Below, piece after piece: positions 8,791 to 17,951 of a DNA stretch of 64,000 nucleotides. The position numbers and the translations under genes were made by a program. Each line of letters begins with the position of its first letter. The first letter of the stretch is position 1. Origin of the DNA: Actinophytocola gossypii. Its GTDB lineage: Bacteria > Actinomycetota > Actinomycetes > Mycobacteriales > Pseudonocardiaceae. The notes under the pieces were generated by a model. That model had not been told where the DNA came from, made no database searches, and saw only the letters and a program-made list of their open reading frames with translations. Location of the stretch: contig NZ_JAFFZE010000014.1 in NCBI RefSeq assembly GCF_025165815.1, positions 248,001 to 312,000 of the forward strand, given 5' to 3'.

Positions 8791-8900
8791 ACGAAAACGC
8801 GGAACGTTCACAACGCGAACGCACGACTCACGCAACGGGAACGTACGACTCACGCGACGGGAACGTACGACTCGCGCGACGGGAAAGAGGGACTCACGGC
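8791..8900. repeat. five 22-bp tandem units, locus A
   Basis: Five head-to-tail units of exactly 22 bp start at 8791, 8813, 8835, 8857 and 8879. The two central units (8835-8856 and 8857-8878) are nearly identical, with consensus ACGGGAACGTACGACTCACG plus CG; the outer units decay. Each contains the palindrome CGTACG. The array sits 82 bp upstream of the LigD-type polymerase start and has no spacers, so it is not CRISPR. The same unit recurs at 53569-53634. Confidence 0.9.
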
Positions 8901-9216
8901 CCGGAACGGGGGTTGTGAGGGCCGGCGCTGGTCAGTGGCAGCGCACCCGCGCTGGTTCGGGAGGAGCTGGCACCGTGGGGGGTTCCGGGGGGCTCGGCCC
9001 CCAGATAGATACGCCGAGGATTCCCCGGCGAGCGCGTTCCGCGAGCAGGGGTCCCCCGAATCCGAGGATGCCGCGTTGCGGTGAAGCCTGGGGGTCGCTC
9101 CACCGCAACGCGGCGCCGCCGGACCGAGGGGGGAGGTGTCCGGCGGTAGTCGGACGCCCAGCACGGGAATCACGCCCCCATGCCGTGCACTGCAAAGCGT
9201 AGACCGTCGCGCACGC
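8901..9216. other. hairpin-rich intergenic region without a convincing gene
   Basis: About 315 bp between rsmE and the repeat array. Open frames here lack ribosome sites and recognisable protein features, so I call no gene. The stretch is unusually palindromic: GGGGGC-TCG-GCCCCC at 8988-9002, CGCCG...CGGCG near 9012-9030, a GGGGTCCCC block near 9049-9057, and a perfect 14-bp inverted repeat at 9070-9114. It could be a transcription barrier between rsmE and the polymerase gene, an extragenic repetitive element, or a structured RNA. Confidence 0.6.
9070..9114. repeat. perfect 14-bp inverted repeat, 17-nt loop
   Basis: The left arm 9070-9083 (GCCGCGTTGCGGTG) pairs exactly with the right arm 9101-9114 (CACCGCAACGCGGC). 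The stem is very stable and lies about 100 bp downstream of the rsmE stop on the minus strand, so it may act as a terminator. No T-tract follows. Confidence 0.8.
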
Positions 9217-9954
9217 TCAGCGCCAGCGCCCGGTGCGGACTCCTAGTGCGGCCAGTGCCGCCGCGCCGGCCGTGGAGGCCCGCAGAACGGTCGGGCCCAG
9301 CCGCACTACCTGCGCTCCCGCCGCCACCAGTGCCTCGGACTCGTGGTCGGAAATACCTCCCTCTGGCCCGGTCACGACCACCACGTCGCCGGTCTCCGGG
9401 AGCGGAACCTCAGCCAGGGGTGCACTGCCCCTCGAGTCGAGCACTAGCGCGCACGCCGCGTCGGCGACCAGCGCGGCCAGTTCGGCGGTCGACACGGGCT
9501 CCGCGACGTCGGGCACGCGGGCGCGGCGGGACTGCTTGGCGGCCTCGCGGGCGGTGCTCCGCCAGCGCGCCAGTGCCTTCTCCCCGCGCGGGCCGTCGTC
9601 CCATCTGGCCACGCAGCGGCTGGCTCGCCACGGCACGACGGCGTCCACGCCGCACTCGGTGGCCAGCTCGACGGCCAGCTCGCCGCGGTCGCCCTTGACC
9701 AGGGCCTGGGCGAGCACCACCCGGGGCGTGGGCTCGGGCTCCTGCCAGCGCCGGGACACGGTCAGTGTGAGCGCGGTCCTCCCCTGCACCGACGCGACGA
9801 CGCACGCCGCCGCGCCGCCGCGGCCGTCGGCGACCACCAGGTCCTCCCCCGGTCCGAGCCGGCGCACGGCCGCGGCGTGCCGGCCCTCCGGTCCGTCGAG
9901 TACGAACGACGTACCGGAGGGCAGCTCGGGGACGAGGAAGACCGGGGCGGTCAC
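9217..9954 (-). CDS. rsmE: 16S rRNA (uracil1498-N3)-methyltransferase RsmE
   Basis: 245 residues of the SPOUT superfamily. RsmE methylates U1498 of 16S rRNA near the decoding site. The N-terminal PUA-like segment contains [13 protein letters not shown]. The SAM-binding knot motifs are [12 protein letters not shown] and [12 protein letters not shown] near the C-terminus. The GTG start at 9954 overlaps the dnaJ stop by 3 bases (GTGA), so it is translationally coupled to dnaJ, as for Rv2372c/Rv2373c. Confidence 0.93.
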   Translation of the reverse strand: MTAPVFLVPELPSGTSFVLDGPEGRHAAAVRRLGPGEDLVVADGRGGAAACVVASVQGRTALTLTVSRRWQEPEPTPRVVLAQALVKGDRGELAVELATECGVDAVVPWRASRCVARWDDGPRGEKALARWRSTAREAAKQSRRARVPDVAEPVSTAELAALVADAACALVLDSRGSAPLAEVPLPETGDVVVVTGPEGGISDHESEALVAAGAQVVRLGPTVLRASTAGAAALAALGVRTGRWR

Positions 9955-11099
9955 CGGTGACGTGCGCGCAGCCGGGAGAACAGCCCGCCGCCCCGCCCGT
10001 TGGCGGAGGCGATCACGTGCCCCTCCTCGCCGCGCAGGTTCGCGAGTTCGCGCAGCAGCTCGGTCTGCCGGGCATCGAGCTTGCCTGGGATGTCGACCTC
10101 GACGTGCACGTGCAGGTCACCGCGGCCGTCGACGCGTCCGGACGAGCGCAGCCGGGGCAGTCCGTGCCCGGCCAGCAGCAGCTCGGTGCCGGGCTGGGTA
10201 CCCGGCTCGAGGTCCAGCTCGACGGTGTCGTCGAGGGTCTCCAGCGGTTGCACGGAGCCGAGCGCGGCGGTGGTCATCGGGATCCGGATCGTGCAGTGCA
10301 GGTCGGCGCCGTCGCGTTCGAACGTGGCGTGCGGCCGCTCCACGACCTCGACGTACAGGTCGCCGGCCGGTCCGCCGCCGGGGCCGACCTCGCCCTGGCC
10401 GGACAACCGCACCCGCATGCCCTCGGCCACGCCGGGCGGGACCTTCGCGGTGATCGTGCGCCGGGCGCGGACCCGGCCGTCGCCGCCGCACTGGCGGCAC
10501 GGGTCGGGGATGACCTCGCCGACGCCCCGGCACACCGGGCACGCCCTGGCGGTGACGACCTGCCCGAGGAACGACCGCTGCACGGACTGCACCTCGCCGC
10601 GGCCGGCGCAGGTGTCGCAGACCTGCGGGGAGCTGCCCTCGGCGCAGCCGGAGCCGCGGCACAGGTCGCACAGGACGGCAGTGTCGACGGTCAGCTCGCG
10701 GCTGACGCCGGTGTTGCACTCCTCGAGGGTCAGCTCGATCCGGATGAGCGCGTCCGAGCCGGGCTGCACGCGGCTGCGCGGTCCCCGGCCGGCTCCGGCT
10801 CCGCCGCCGCCGAAGAACGCGTCCATGATGTCGCCGAGCCCGAACCCGGCGAACGGGTCGCGGCCGCCGCCACCGCCGCCGTTGCCGAGCGGGTCGCCGC
10901 CCAGGTCGACGATCTTGCGCTTCTGCGGGTCGGACAGGACCTCGTAGGCCGCCGTCACCTCGCGGAACCGCTCCTGCGCCGAGTCGTCCGGGTTGACGTC
11001 CGGGTGCAGCTCGCGGGCGAGCTTGCGGTAGGCGCGCTTGATCTCCTCGGAGGTCGCGTCCTGCCGCACGCCGAGTGCGCCGTAGTAGTCCCTTGCCAC
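9951..11099 (-). CDS. dnaJ: chaperone DnaJ
   Basis: 382 residues. It has an N-terminal J domain with the HPD tripeptide (ELHPDVN) that stimulates DnaK, a Gly-rich linker around 80-115 and four zinc repeats: [24 protein letters not shown] and [10 protein letters not shown]-terminal substrate-binding half follows. The GTG at 11099 is preceded by GGAGG. It lies directly downstream of hrcA and upstream of rsmE. It is the dnaJ2 type of actinobacteria rather than the dnaK-operon copy (inference from context). Confidence 0.94.
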   Translation of the reverse strand: MARDYYGALGVRQDATSEEIKRAYRKLARELHPDVNPDDSAQERFREVTAAYEVLSDPQKRKIVDLGGDPLGNGGGGGGRDPFAGFGLGDIMDAFFGGGGAGAGRGPRSRVQPGSDALIRIELTLEECNTGVSRELTVDTAVLCDLCRGSGCAEGSSPQVCDTCAGRGEVQSVQRSFLGQVVTARACPVCRGVGEVIPDPCRQCGGDGRVRARRTITAKVPPGVAEGMRVRLSGQGEVGPGGGPAGDLYVEVVERPHATFERDGADLHCTIRIPMTTAALGSVQPLETLDDTVELDLEPGTQPGTELLLAGHGLPRLRSSGRVDGRGDLHVHVEVDIPGKLDARQTELLRELANLRGEEGHVIASANGRGGGLFSRLRARHR

Positions 11100-11171
11100 C
11101 GTGTCCTGTCCTCCTGCCCTGGTGACCTTCTGCTCACCTGGGTCGCGTGCTCGCTTCCTGCGTGGCCGGCG

Positions 11172-12197
11172 TCAGCGCCCGGCCAGAATGTCTCCCACGT
11201 AGTTGGCAACGGCCCGCACCGCCGCGATCGTGCCCGGGTAGTCCATCCGAGTGGGCCCGACCACACCCATTCCGCCGAGCAGTGTCTCCTGCGGGCCGTA
11301 GCCGATGGACACCACCGAGGTGCTGCGCATCTCCTCGGCCTCGTTCTCCTCGCCGATCCGCACGGTCACCATGCCGGGGGACCCGGCCGCGGCGAACAGC
11401 TTGAGCACGACGACCTGCTCCTCGAGCGCCTCCAGGATCTGGCGCAGGGAGCCGGGGAAGTCGGCGGCGTTGCGGGTCAGGTTGGCGGTGCCGCCGAGCA
11501 CCAGCCGCTCCTCCGGGTGCTCGACCAGCGACTCGACCAGCACGGTGGCCAGTCTGGTCATCGCGTCCCGCAGCTCGGCCGGCGACTCCTCGATCAGGTC
11601 GGCGACCTTGGCCGCCGCGTCGGTGACGCGGTGGTCGACCAGCGCCGAGTTGAGCATGGTGCGCAGGCGGGCGACGGTGTCCTCGGTGATGACGTCGCCG
11701 AGGTCGATCATCCGCTGGTCGACCCGGCCGTTGTCGGTGATCAGCACGAGCATCACGCGGGCCGGGGTGAGCGAGACCAGCTCGATGTGCCGGACCAGCG
11801 AGTAGGTCAACGTCGGGTACTGGATGACGGCGACCTGCCGGGTGAGCTGGGCCAGCATCCGGACGCTGCGGCGCAGCACGTCGTCGAGGTCGATCGCGCC
11901 GTCGAGGAAGGAGCTGATGGCCCGGCGCTCGGCTCCGGAGAGCGGTTTGACCTCCGAGAGCCGGTCGACGAACAGCCGGTAGCCCTTGTCGGTGGGGATG
12001 CGGCCGGCGCTGGTGTGCGGCTGCGCGATGTAGCCGTCCTCCTCGAGGGAGGCCATGTCGTTGCGCACGGTGGCGCTGGACACGCCCAGGTTGTGTCGTT
12101 CGACGATCGCCTTGGACGCCACCGGCTCCTGGTTGGAGACGTAGTCCGCGACGATCGCGCGCAGCACCGCGAAGCGGCGCTCGTCCGTGCTGGCCAC
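11172..12197 (-). CDS. hrcA: heat-inducible transcription repressor HrcA
   Basis: 341 residues from a GTG at 12197 with the strong leader GGGAGGTGACACG; the longer upstream frame is not supported. It has an N-terminal winged helix ([31 protein letters not shown] region) followed by the GAF-like HrcA core. HrcA represses chaperone genes through CIRCE elements. I searched the 5' region and the hrcA-dnaJ gap and found no CIRCE copy, so its targets, probably groES/groEL, lie outside the window. Confidence 0.94.
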   Translation of the reverse strand: MASTDERRFAVLRAIVADYVSNQEPVASKAIVERHNLGVSSATVRNDMASLEEDGYIAQPHTSAGRIPTDKGYRLFVDRLSEVKPLSGAERRAISSFLDGAIDLDDVLRRSVRMLAQLTRQVAVIQYPTLTYSLVRHIELVSLTPARVMLVLITDNGRVDQRMIDLGDVITEDTVARLRTMLNSALVDHRVTDAAAKVADLIEESPAELRDAMTRLATVLVESLVEHPEERLVLGGTANLTRNAADFPGSLRQILEALEEQVVVLKLFAAAGSPGMVTVRIGEENEAEEMRSTSVVSIGYGPQETLLGGMGVVGPTRMDYPGTIAAVRAVANYVGDILAGR

Positions 12198-12307
12198 CGT
12201 GTCACCTCCCGTCTTCACCACAAGTTTACGGATCGCCGGTCGTGGATTACCTCGTTGCCCCACATGCGAGAATTCGGTCACCATTCCTCGACCCAGGACC
12301 ACGCACC

Positions 12308-13576
12308 GTGAAGATGGACAACAGCCCGGCCAGGGGCACCCGTGACCTGCTGCCGGCCGCCGTCGCGACCCGGGACCGGGTGCTCGGCCTCATCCAGGAC
12401 GTCTACCGCCGGTTCGGCTACCAGCGCATCGAGACCCCCGCGCTGGAGCGGATCGAGCGGCTGACCGGTGGGCAGGGCGGGGAGAACGAGAAGCTGCTGT
12501 TCCGGGTCCTGCGCCGGGGCCTGGACGAGCAGTTGCCGGCGGGTCCGCTCGCCGATCTGGTGGACCTGGGCCTGCGTTACGACCTGACGGTGCCGCTGAC
12601 CCGGTTCTACAGCCAGTACCGGGCCGAGCTGCCGCAGCCGTTCCGGTCGTTCCAGTTCGGGCCGGTGTGGCGGGCGGAGCGGCCGCAGAAGGGTCGCTAC
12701 CGGCAGTTCTACCAGTGCGACATCGACCTGCTCGGCGAGCCGAGCGTGCTGGCCGAGGCCGAGCTGATCGAGGCGACGACGGAGGCGCTGGCGGCGGTCG
12801 GGCTCACCGGGACCGAGGTGCGGCTGTCCGACCGGCGGTTCCTGGCTGCGCTGGCGAGCGCGGCCGGGGTGCCGGACGAGGCGACCGGCGGGTTCTTCGT
12901 CACCGTCGACAAGTTGGACAAGATCGGCTGGGAGGGCGTCGAGCGGGAGCTGGTCGACGGGCGGGGGCTGCCGTCGGCGGTCGTCACGTCCGCGCGGGAC
13001 GCGATCGGCGCGCTCACCGACCTGCCTGCGGTCAAGGTCGCCGACGTGCTGGCCGACGCGGTGCCGGCGCTGCCGGACGCGGTCGCCGAGGACCTGGCGA
13101 CGACGGCGGCGTGCCTGGCCGCGCTGCCCGGCGACGTGCGGTGGTCGTTCGATCCGACGCTGGTGCGCGGGATGGGGTACTACACGGGGCAGATCTTCGA
13201 GGTCTCGCACCCGGACTCGGCGGGATCGATCGCCGGCGGCGGGCGGTACGACGAGCTGGTCGGCCGGTCGCTGGGCACCGAGGTGCCGGCGTGCGGGTTC
13301 TCGATCGGGTTCGAGCGGATCGTGGACCTCGTCGCCGCCGACGCCCCGGGCGAGCGGGTGGCGGTGCTGTTCGACGCGGACGTGCCGGTCGAGCGGGCGC
13401 TGGCGGTGGCGCGGCGGCTGCGGGCGGAACGCGGTGGGGTGGTGTCCCCGGTGCGGCGCGGCGGCAAGTTCGCCGCCCAGCTGGGTCGACTGGAGAGCTG
13501 GGGCTTCACCGGTTTCGTGCCGGTCCGGGCCGACGACGCGGACCTGCCGGACGTACGCCCGCTGCGACGCGACTAG
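12308..13576 (+). CDS. hisS: histidyl-tRNA synthetase (possibly a second copy)
   Basis: 422 residues from a GTG at 12308 preceded by AGGA at 9-base spacing; an ATG at 12314 is the alternative. Class II signatures are clear: motif 1 region [19 protein letters not shown], motif 2 [20 protein letters not shown], the HisRS-specific VRGMGYYTG and a terminal motif 3 [10 protein letters not shown]...GFSIGFERI, then an anticodon-binding domain. It should charge tRNA-His. In related genomes hisS usually sits by relA, so a gene divergent from hrcA may be a paralog. It converges on the next gene with a 4-bp overlap. Confidence 0.88.
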   Translation: MKMDNSPARGTRDLLPAAVATRDRVLGLIQDVYRRFGYQRIETPALERIERLTGGQGGENEKLLFRVLRRGLDEQLPAGPLADLVDLGLRYDLTVPLTRFYSQYRAELPQPFRSFQFGPVWRAERPQKGRYRQFYQCDIDLLGEPSVLAEAELIEATTEALAAVGLTGTEVRLSDRRFLAALASAAGVPDEATGGFFVTVDKLDKIGWEGVERELVDGRGLPSAVVTSARDAIGALTDLPAVKVADVLADAVPALPDAVAEDLATTAACLAALPGDVRWSFDPTLVRGMGYYTGQIFEVSHPDSAGSIAGGGRYDELVGRSLGTEVPACGFSIGFERIVDLVAADAPGERVAVLFDADVPVERALAVARRLRAERGGVVSPVRRGGKFAAQLGRLESWGFTGFVPVRADDADLPDVRPLRRD

Positions 13577-13989
13577 GACACCTGATCGCGGCGCGCCCGG
13601 ACCTTGCGGTAACTCCAGCCGAGCAGGGCGAACAGCACGACCCCGGACAGGATCAGGCTCGATCCGGCGCTCCAGCCGGGAAACGGCAGCCACGGGAACA
13701 CGCGCAGTCCCCACAGGACGCCGGCGACGATCAGTCCGAGCCCGGCGAGCACGGAGCCGGCGATCCGCAGTGGGGAGGACACGCTGTCCTCGGCGGCCTT
13801 CATCGCGCGGTCGCGCACCGGGTCGACGTGCCGTTCGAGCGCGGGGAACTCGGCGGCCAGGATCACCAGCCCGGCCAGCACGAGCAGCAGGCCGGGCCCG
13901 GGAAGCACGAGCAGCGCGACGCCGATGAGCAGGATCGAACCACCGACGAGGGACATCGTGACGCGCTTCACATGATCTTTGGCGGGCAT
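13573..13989 (-). CDS. small PGPGW-type membrane protein
   Basis: 138 residues from an ATG at 13989 behind GGGAGCACT. It has two N-terminal membrane segments surrounding the motif LPGPGLLLVLAGL, an amphipathic loop (residues ~50-75, HVDPVRDRAMKAAEDSV) and two more hydrophobic segments before a basic tail. This is the PGPGW (TIGR02611-like) family of unknown function. Its stop overlaps the convergent hisS stop, so the two transcripts overlap tail to tail. Confidence 0.85.
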   Translation of the reverse strand: MPAKDHVKRVTMSLVGGSILLIGVALLVLPGPGLLLVLAGLVILAAEFPALERHVDPVRDRAMKAAEDSVSSPLRIAGSVLAGLGLIVAGVLWGLRVFPWLPFPGWSAGSSLILSGVVLFALLGWSYRKVRARRDQVS

Positions 13990-14033
13990 AGTGCTCCCAT
14001 CGTGACCCGCCGCGCCCGCTTTCGCCCGATCGG

Positions 14034-15236
14034 TTACCCCCGGATCGGCACCGACGACGCTCCCCGGAGGTTGAGCCGGCCGTTCCAGCGCACGTCGCCG
14101 TCGAGCGCGAGGTTCGGGAACCGGGAGACCAGCCGCCCGATCGCGAGGCGGCCTTCGAGCCGGGCGAGGGCGGCACCGAGGCAGTGGTGCGGGCCGGCGC
14201 CGAACGACAGGTGCCGGTGGGCGTTCTGGCGTTCCAGGTCGAGCGAGTCGGCGGTGGGCCCCCAGAACCGCTCGTCGTGGTTGGCCGAGCCGAGGCAGGC
14301 GATGATGAACGAGCCGGCCGGGATGTCGCGGTCCCGGATCGTCAGCGGTGCGGTGGTGATCCGGCGGGTCTGCTGCACCGGGCTGTCGTAGCGGAGCAGT
14401 TCCTCGACCGCGTTCGGTGCGAGGTCCGGCCGGGTGCGCAGCAGGTCGAACTGCTCGGGGTTGGCGAGCAGCGCGACGACACCGTTGGCGATCAGGTTCA
14501 CCGTGGTCTCGTGGCCGGCGACGTAGAGCAGCAACACCTGTGCGATCAGCTCGTCGTCGCTGAGCCGGTCGCCGTCCTGCTCGGCGGCGATCAGCGCGGT
14601 GAGCAGGTCGTCGGCCGGGTTGGCGCGCTTCCACTCGACGATGTCCCTGGTCATCTCGGCCAGGGCGATCTCGGCCTCGGTGATCGCGCGGATCACGTCG
14701 GGATCGGTCACGACCTCCAACGAGCGCACCAGGGTGCCGGTCAGCTCGCGCAGCCGGGTCTGGTCGGTGGGCGGGGTGCCGAGCATCGTCGAGATCACCG
14801 CGAACGGCAGCGGGAAGGCGAGCTCGTCGACCAGGTCGACCGGGCCGCCGTCGGCGATCCGGTCCAGCGAGGCGTCGACCAGGTCGGTGACCATCGGCTC
14901 CAGCGCGGCGATCGCGCGCGGGGTGAACACCTTCGCCACGAGCGAGCGCAGCCGGGTGTGGTCGGGCGGGTCGCGGTCGAGCATGGAGGCCACCAGCGGG
15001 GCGCGGTCGGCGCCGAGCGCCTCGTACTGCGCGCGAACCGGGCCGTCGGCGAGGTTGCGGTCCTCGACGGAGAGGCCGGCGCGCAGTAGCCGGGTGACGT
15101 CGTCGTAGTGCGAGAGGAACCAGAAGCCGAGGGGGTGTTCCTGCACCGGGTCGGTGTCGCGGAGTTCGCGGTAGTGCGGGTAGGGGTTCGCGGCGAACCC
15201 GTCCGCGACCGGGTTGAACACAGCCGCCTCGGTCAT
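14034..15236 (-). CDS. cytochrome P450
   Basis: 400 residues from ATG 15236. The I-helix oxygen-binding motif AGHETT, the ExxR motif EELLRYDSP and the heme loop FGAGPHHCLGAALARLE with its axial Cys are all intact. It is a soluble class I bacterial P450 that needs ferredoxin partners, and none are encoded nearby. It is divergent from a TetR regulator with a palindrome between them, so it is probably the regulator's target. The substrate is unknown. Confidence 0.93.
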   Translation of the reverse strand: MTEAAVFNPVADGFAANPYPHYRELRDTDPVQEHPLGFWFLSHYDDVTRLLRAGLSVEDRNLADGPVRAQYEALGADRAPLVASMLDRDPPDHTRLRSLVAKVFTPRAIAALEPMVTDLVDASLDRIADGGPVDLVDELAFPLPFAVISTMLGTPPTDQTRLRELTGTLVRSLEVVTDPDVIRAITEAEIALAEMTRDIVEWKRANPADDLLTALIAAEQDGDRLSDDELIAQVLLLYVAGHETTVNLIANGVVALLANPEQFDLLRTRPDLAPNAVEELLRYDSPVQQTRRITTAPLTIRDRDIPAGSFIIACLGSANHDERFWGPTADSLDLERQNAHRHLSFGAGPHHCLGAALARLEGRLAIGRLVSRFPNLALDGDVRWNGRLNLRGASSVPIRG

Positions 15237-15260
15237 GATCTCACCTACTCCCTGTCGGTT

Positions 15261-15277
15261 ACATACACAACGTATGT
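15261..15277. promoter_or_regulatory. inverted-repeat operator between P450 and tetR
   Basis: ACATAC-ACAAC-GTATGT, a perfect 6-bp inverted repeat centred between the divergent start codons at 15236 and 15292. The motif TATATT at about 15280-15285 lies beside it. This is the placement expected for a TetR repressor controlling both genes. Confidence 0.7.
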
Positions 15278-15291
15278 CGTATATTTCGCGC

Positions 15292-15894
15292 ATGTCAACG
15301 GCGAAGAGCAGGCGGGACCAGTTCACCGAGGAGACCCGCGCCGCCCTGCTGGCGGCCGCGACCCGCCGGTTCGCGACGCTGGGTTTCGCCGGCACCTCGC
15401 TGGAGGACGTCGCCGCGGACATCCGAGCCACGCGCGGCGCGGTGTACCACCACTTCTCCAGCAAGCGGGCGCTGTTCGAGGCGGTGTTCCAGGACCTGGA
15501 GCGGAACGCCAACGACCGGGCGGCCGAGGCGGGCGCGCTCGGCGCGGACGCGTGGCAGGCCGCGCTGCTCGCGCTGGAGGAGTTCCTCGACCAGTGCTGC
15601 GACCCGGTGTACGGGCGGATCGTGTGGCTGGAGGGGCCGCTGGCGCTCGGCTGGACCGCCTGGATCGAGGCGGAGCAGAACTTCGCCTACGGCCTGGTGG
15701 AACGGTTCATCCGGGACCTGCGCGACGGCGGCCACCTCACCCCGGTCCCGCTGACCACGACGACACAGCTGGCGTTCGGCATGCTGGGCGCCGCGGGCCA
15801 GGCACTGGCGGCGGCCACACCGGAGGAACGCCCGCGGATCAGGTCGGAGTACCTGGACCTGATCGCCCGCCTCCTGACCGGCCTCCGCGCCTGA
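15292..15894 (+). CDS. TetR-family transcriptional regulator
   Basis: 200 residues from ATG 15292; upstream in-frame ATGs would start inside the palindrome. The N-terminal helix-turn-helix (AAATRRFATLGFAGTSLEDVAADIRATRGAVYHHFSSK region, residues ~20-57) is typical TetR. The C-terminal half is the ligand-binding domain. Divergence from the P450 gene and the shared palindrome suggest local repression and autoregulation. The ligand is unknown and could be the P450 substrate or product. Confidence 0.93.
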   Translation: MSTAKSRRDQFTEETRAALLAAATRRFATLGFAGTSLEDVAADIRATRGAVYHHFSSKRALFEAVFQDLERNANDRAAEAGALGADAWQAALLALEEFLDQCCDPVYGRIVWLEGPLALGWTAWIEAEQNFAYGLVERFIRDLRDGGHLTPVPLTTTTQLAFGMLGAAGQALAAATPEERPRIRSEYLDLIARLLTGLRA

Positions 15895-15918
15895 ACCACC
15901 GCGTCCGCTGGGTAGCGT

Positions 15919-17160
15919 TCAGGTCAGGCGGCGGACGACCGCGTCGGCGAGGAGGCGGCCGCGGGGGGTGAGTACGCAGCGGCCGAAGCGGCCGTCGACG
16001 CCGGCCAGTGCGGCCGGGTCGAGCAGGCCCTCGTCGGCGAGGACGTGGGCCTCCCGCTGGGCCGGTGGGGTCAGGGCGTCGATCACCAGGCCGTCGACCA
16101 GGCGCAGTTCGAGCAGCACGCGCTCCAGGTGGCGGTCCTCGTCGGTCAGGGTCTCGCGGGCGGCGGCGGGGGAACGGCCCTCGGCCAGCGCTCTGGCGTA
16201 GCTCGCCGGGTGCTTGACGTTCCACCAGCGCACCCCGCCGACGTGGCTGTGCGCGCCGGGACCGGCCCCCCACCAGTCCGCACCGTGCCAGTAGCCCAGG
16301 TTGTGCCGGCACCACGCCGCCGGGCCGGCCGCCCAGTTGGACACCTCGTACCAGTGCAGGCCGGCCGCCGACAACGCCGCGTCCACCTGCTCGTACCGCG
16401 CCGCCAGTACGTCGTCGTCCGGCTCGGGGAGGTCGCCGCGGGCGATGCGGCGGGCCAGGGCGGTGCCCTCCTCGACGATCAGGGCGTAGGCCGACACGTG
16501 GTCGACGCCGGCCGCGAGCACGGCGTCGAGGGACGTGGCCAGGTCGTCCGCGCGCTCGCCCGGGGTGCCGTAGATCAGGTCCAGGTTCACGTGGTCGAAG
16601 CCGGCCGCCCTGGCCTCGCGGGCCGCGGCGGCGGCGCGGCCGGGGGTGTGGGTGCGGTCCAGGACCGCGAGCACGTGCGGGGCGGCGGACTGCATCCCGA
16701 GCGACACCCGCGTGTAGCCGGCGGCGCGGATGCCGGCGAAGAACGCGGGCGAGGTCGACTCGGGATTGGACTCCGTGGTGACCTCGGCGTCGGTGGCCAG
16801 GCCGAACGACGTCCGCACGGCGTCGAGCACCTCGGCGAGGCCGGTGTCGCCGAGCAGGGACGGGGTGCCGCCGCCGACGAACACCGTGTCGGCGGGCGGT
16901 GGCGTGCCGAGCACCGACGCGGCCAGGTCCAGCTCGCGCCGCAGGCCCTCCAGCCAGGACCGGGGCGACGCGGGCGAGGACGTCAGCTCCGCGGCGGTGT
17001 AGGTGTTGAAGTCGCAGTAGCCGCACCGCGTAGCGCAGAACGGCACGTGCACGTAGACGCCGAACGGCCCGCGCCCGAGCCCGCTACGGGCGGACTCGGG
17101 CAGCGAACCGTCTGCCGGCGCGGCGTCGCCGTCGGGAAGCGCGGATGGCACGCCTCCCAT
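15919..17160 (-). CDS. hemW: radical SAM heme chaperone HemW
   Basis: 413 residues. The motif VHVPFCATRCGYCDF carries the CxxxCxxC cluster ligands, and GGGTPSLL, the GMQS segment and the C-terminal HemN-like region follow. These proteins were once called oxygen-independent coproporphyrinogen oxidases, but the single-cluster HemW type acts in heme delivery. The first 30 residues are an unconserved extension from the ATG at 17160. It corresponds to mycobacterial Rv2388c and converges on tetR. Confidence 0.9.
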   Translation of the reverse strand: MGGVPSALPDGDAAPADGSLPESARSGLGRGPFGVYVHVPFCATRCGYCDFNTYTAAELTSSPASPRSWLEGLRRELDLAASVLGTPPPADTVFVGGGTPSLLGDTGLAEVLDAVRTSFGLATDAEVTTESNPESTSPAFFAGIRAAGYTRVSLGMQSAAPHVLAVLDRTHTPGRAAAAAREARAAGFDHVNLDLIYGTPGERADDLATSLDAVLAAGVDHVSAYALIVEEGTALARRIARGDLPEPDDDVLAARYEQVDAALSAAGLHWYEVSNWAAGPAAWCRHNLGYWHGADWWGAGPGAHSHVGGVRWWNVKHPASYARALAEGRSPAAARETLTDEDRHLERVLLELRLVDGLVIDALTPPAQREAHVLADEGLLDPAALAGVDGRFGRCVLTPRGRLLADAVVRRLT

Positions 17161-17175
17161 CCTCCGCCCGACCGG

Positions 17176-17901
17176 TCAGCGGAAGACGAGCAGGGTCACC
17201 ACGCACGCCCCGGCGGTGAGCACGAGGAACACGAACCCGTAGATGGGGGTCTTGCGGCACCAGTGGGTGTTGCGGTCGATCGCCACCCGGCCCGGGCCGG
17301 TGAACAGCAGCGTGAACGCGGCCGCCGCGTACATCATCTCCAGCTCGACGCCGCCGAGGAACGTGTTCCAGTCCCCCTTGACGACGATCACGTTGGCCAT
17401 CACGCCGAGCACCGCCGCGGCGCCGGCCGGGGTGAACAGGCCGAGCACGAGCAGCACGCCGCCCGCGGTCTCGCTCACCGCCAGCACCCAGGCGAGGATC
17501 GTGGGCTCGGTGAAGCCGAAGCCCTCGAGCATCCGCTGGGTGTTGTCCATGCCGAGGTCGGTGAACCAGCCGAACAGCTTGTCCAACCCGTGCACGACGA
17601 ACAACCCGCCGAGCACCAGCCGGAGCACCAGCAGACCGAAGTCCAGCCCGCCGTGCCAGGTGTGGGTCTTGCGCGCCGGCTCGTCGAAGGCGCTGCCGAA
17701 GGAATCGTCGTCGTCGTCGAACCCCGTCGAGGACGAGGAGCCGGGGAGCACGGTCGTCGCCGAGCCGCTGTAGTCGTCGTCGTCGTACATCGACGTGCCC
17801 GACCCGCCGCCGTAGCCGGAGAAGTCCTCCGTGTCGGCGTTGTAGCGGCCGCTGTCCGCGTAACCGCCCGCGGCCCGTGGGCGGTTGTCGTCTGTAGTCA
17901 C
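17176..17901 (-). CDS. DoxX-family membrane protein with acidic N-terminal tail
   Basis: 241 residues from GTG 17901. The first ~85 residues are cytosolic-looking, Asp/Ser/Gly-rich low complexity with runs of four to five Asp (YDDDDY, FDDDDD). Four membrane segments follow, starting at LGGLFVVHGLDKLFGW, typical of DoxX. Family members are linked to redox or thiol stress complexes, with no settled activity. Its stop lies 15 bases from the hemW start, so the two may be cotranscribed. Confidence 0.85.
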   Translation of the reverse strand: MTTDDNRPRAAGGYADSGRYNADTEDFSGYGGGSGTSMYDDDDYSGSATTVLPGSSSSTGFDDDDDSFGSAFDEPARKTHTWHGGLDFGLLVLRLVLGGLFVVHGLDKLFGWFTDLGMDNTQRMLEGFGFTEPTILAWVLAVSETAGGVLLVLGLFTPAGAAAVLGVMANVIVVKGDWNTFLGGVELEMMYAAAAFTLLFTGPGRVAIDRNTHWCRKTPIYGFVFLVLTAGACVVTLLVFR

Positions 17902-17951
17902 CCCGCGCAGGGTAGGGCATCGGCCGAACGCGCGTGCCCACGGTGCGGAGA

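Noticed and set aside
8710-8853. Longer N-terminus for the LigD-type polymerase reaching into the 22-bp repeats
   Set aside because: Family similarity begins at VGKGTPVEE; the extension is Gly-rich low complexity and repeat DNA.
8791-8900. CRISPR array
   Set aside because: The 22-bp units are directly adjacent without unique spacers, decay toward the edges, and no cas gene is in the window.
6352-9084. Open frame of about 910 codons on the plus strand opposite phoH, the HIT gene and the polymerase gene
   Set aside because: Same reasoning: it lies across three recognised minus-strand genes and reads as low-information sequence.
8850-9173. Minus-strand frame of 107 codons in the hairpin region
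   Set aside because: No ribosome site and no protein-like features; the region is better explained as palindromic DNA.
11100-12307. CIRCE element near hrcA or dnaJ
   Set aside because: No TTAGCACTC-N9-GAGTGCTAA-like sequence was found in the hrcA-dnaJ gap or upstream of hrcA.
9957-14176. Long open frames opposite dnaJ/hrcA (plus strand) and opposite hisS (minus strand)
   Set aside because: They shadow well-identified genes and show no conserved features.
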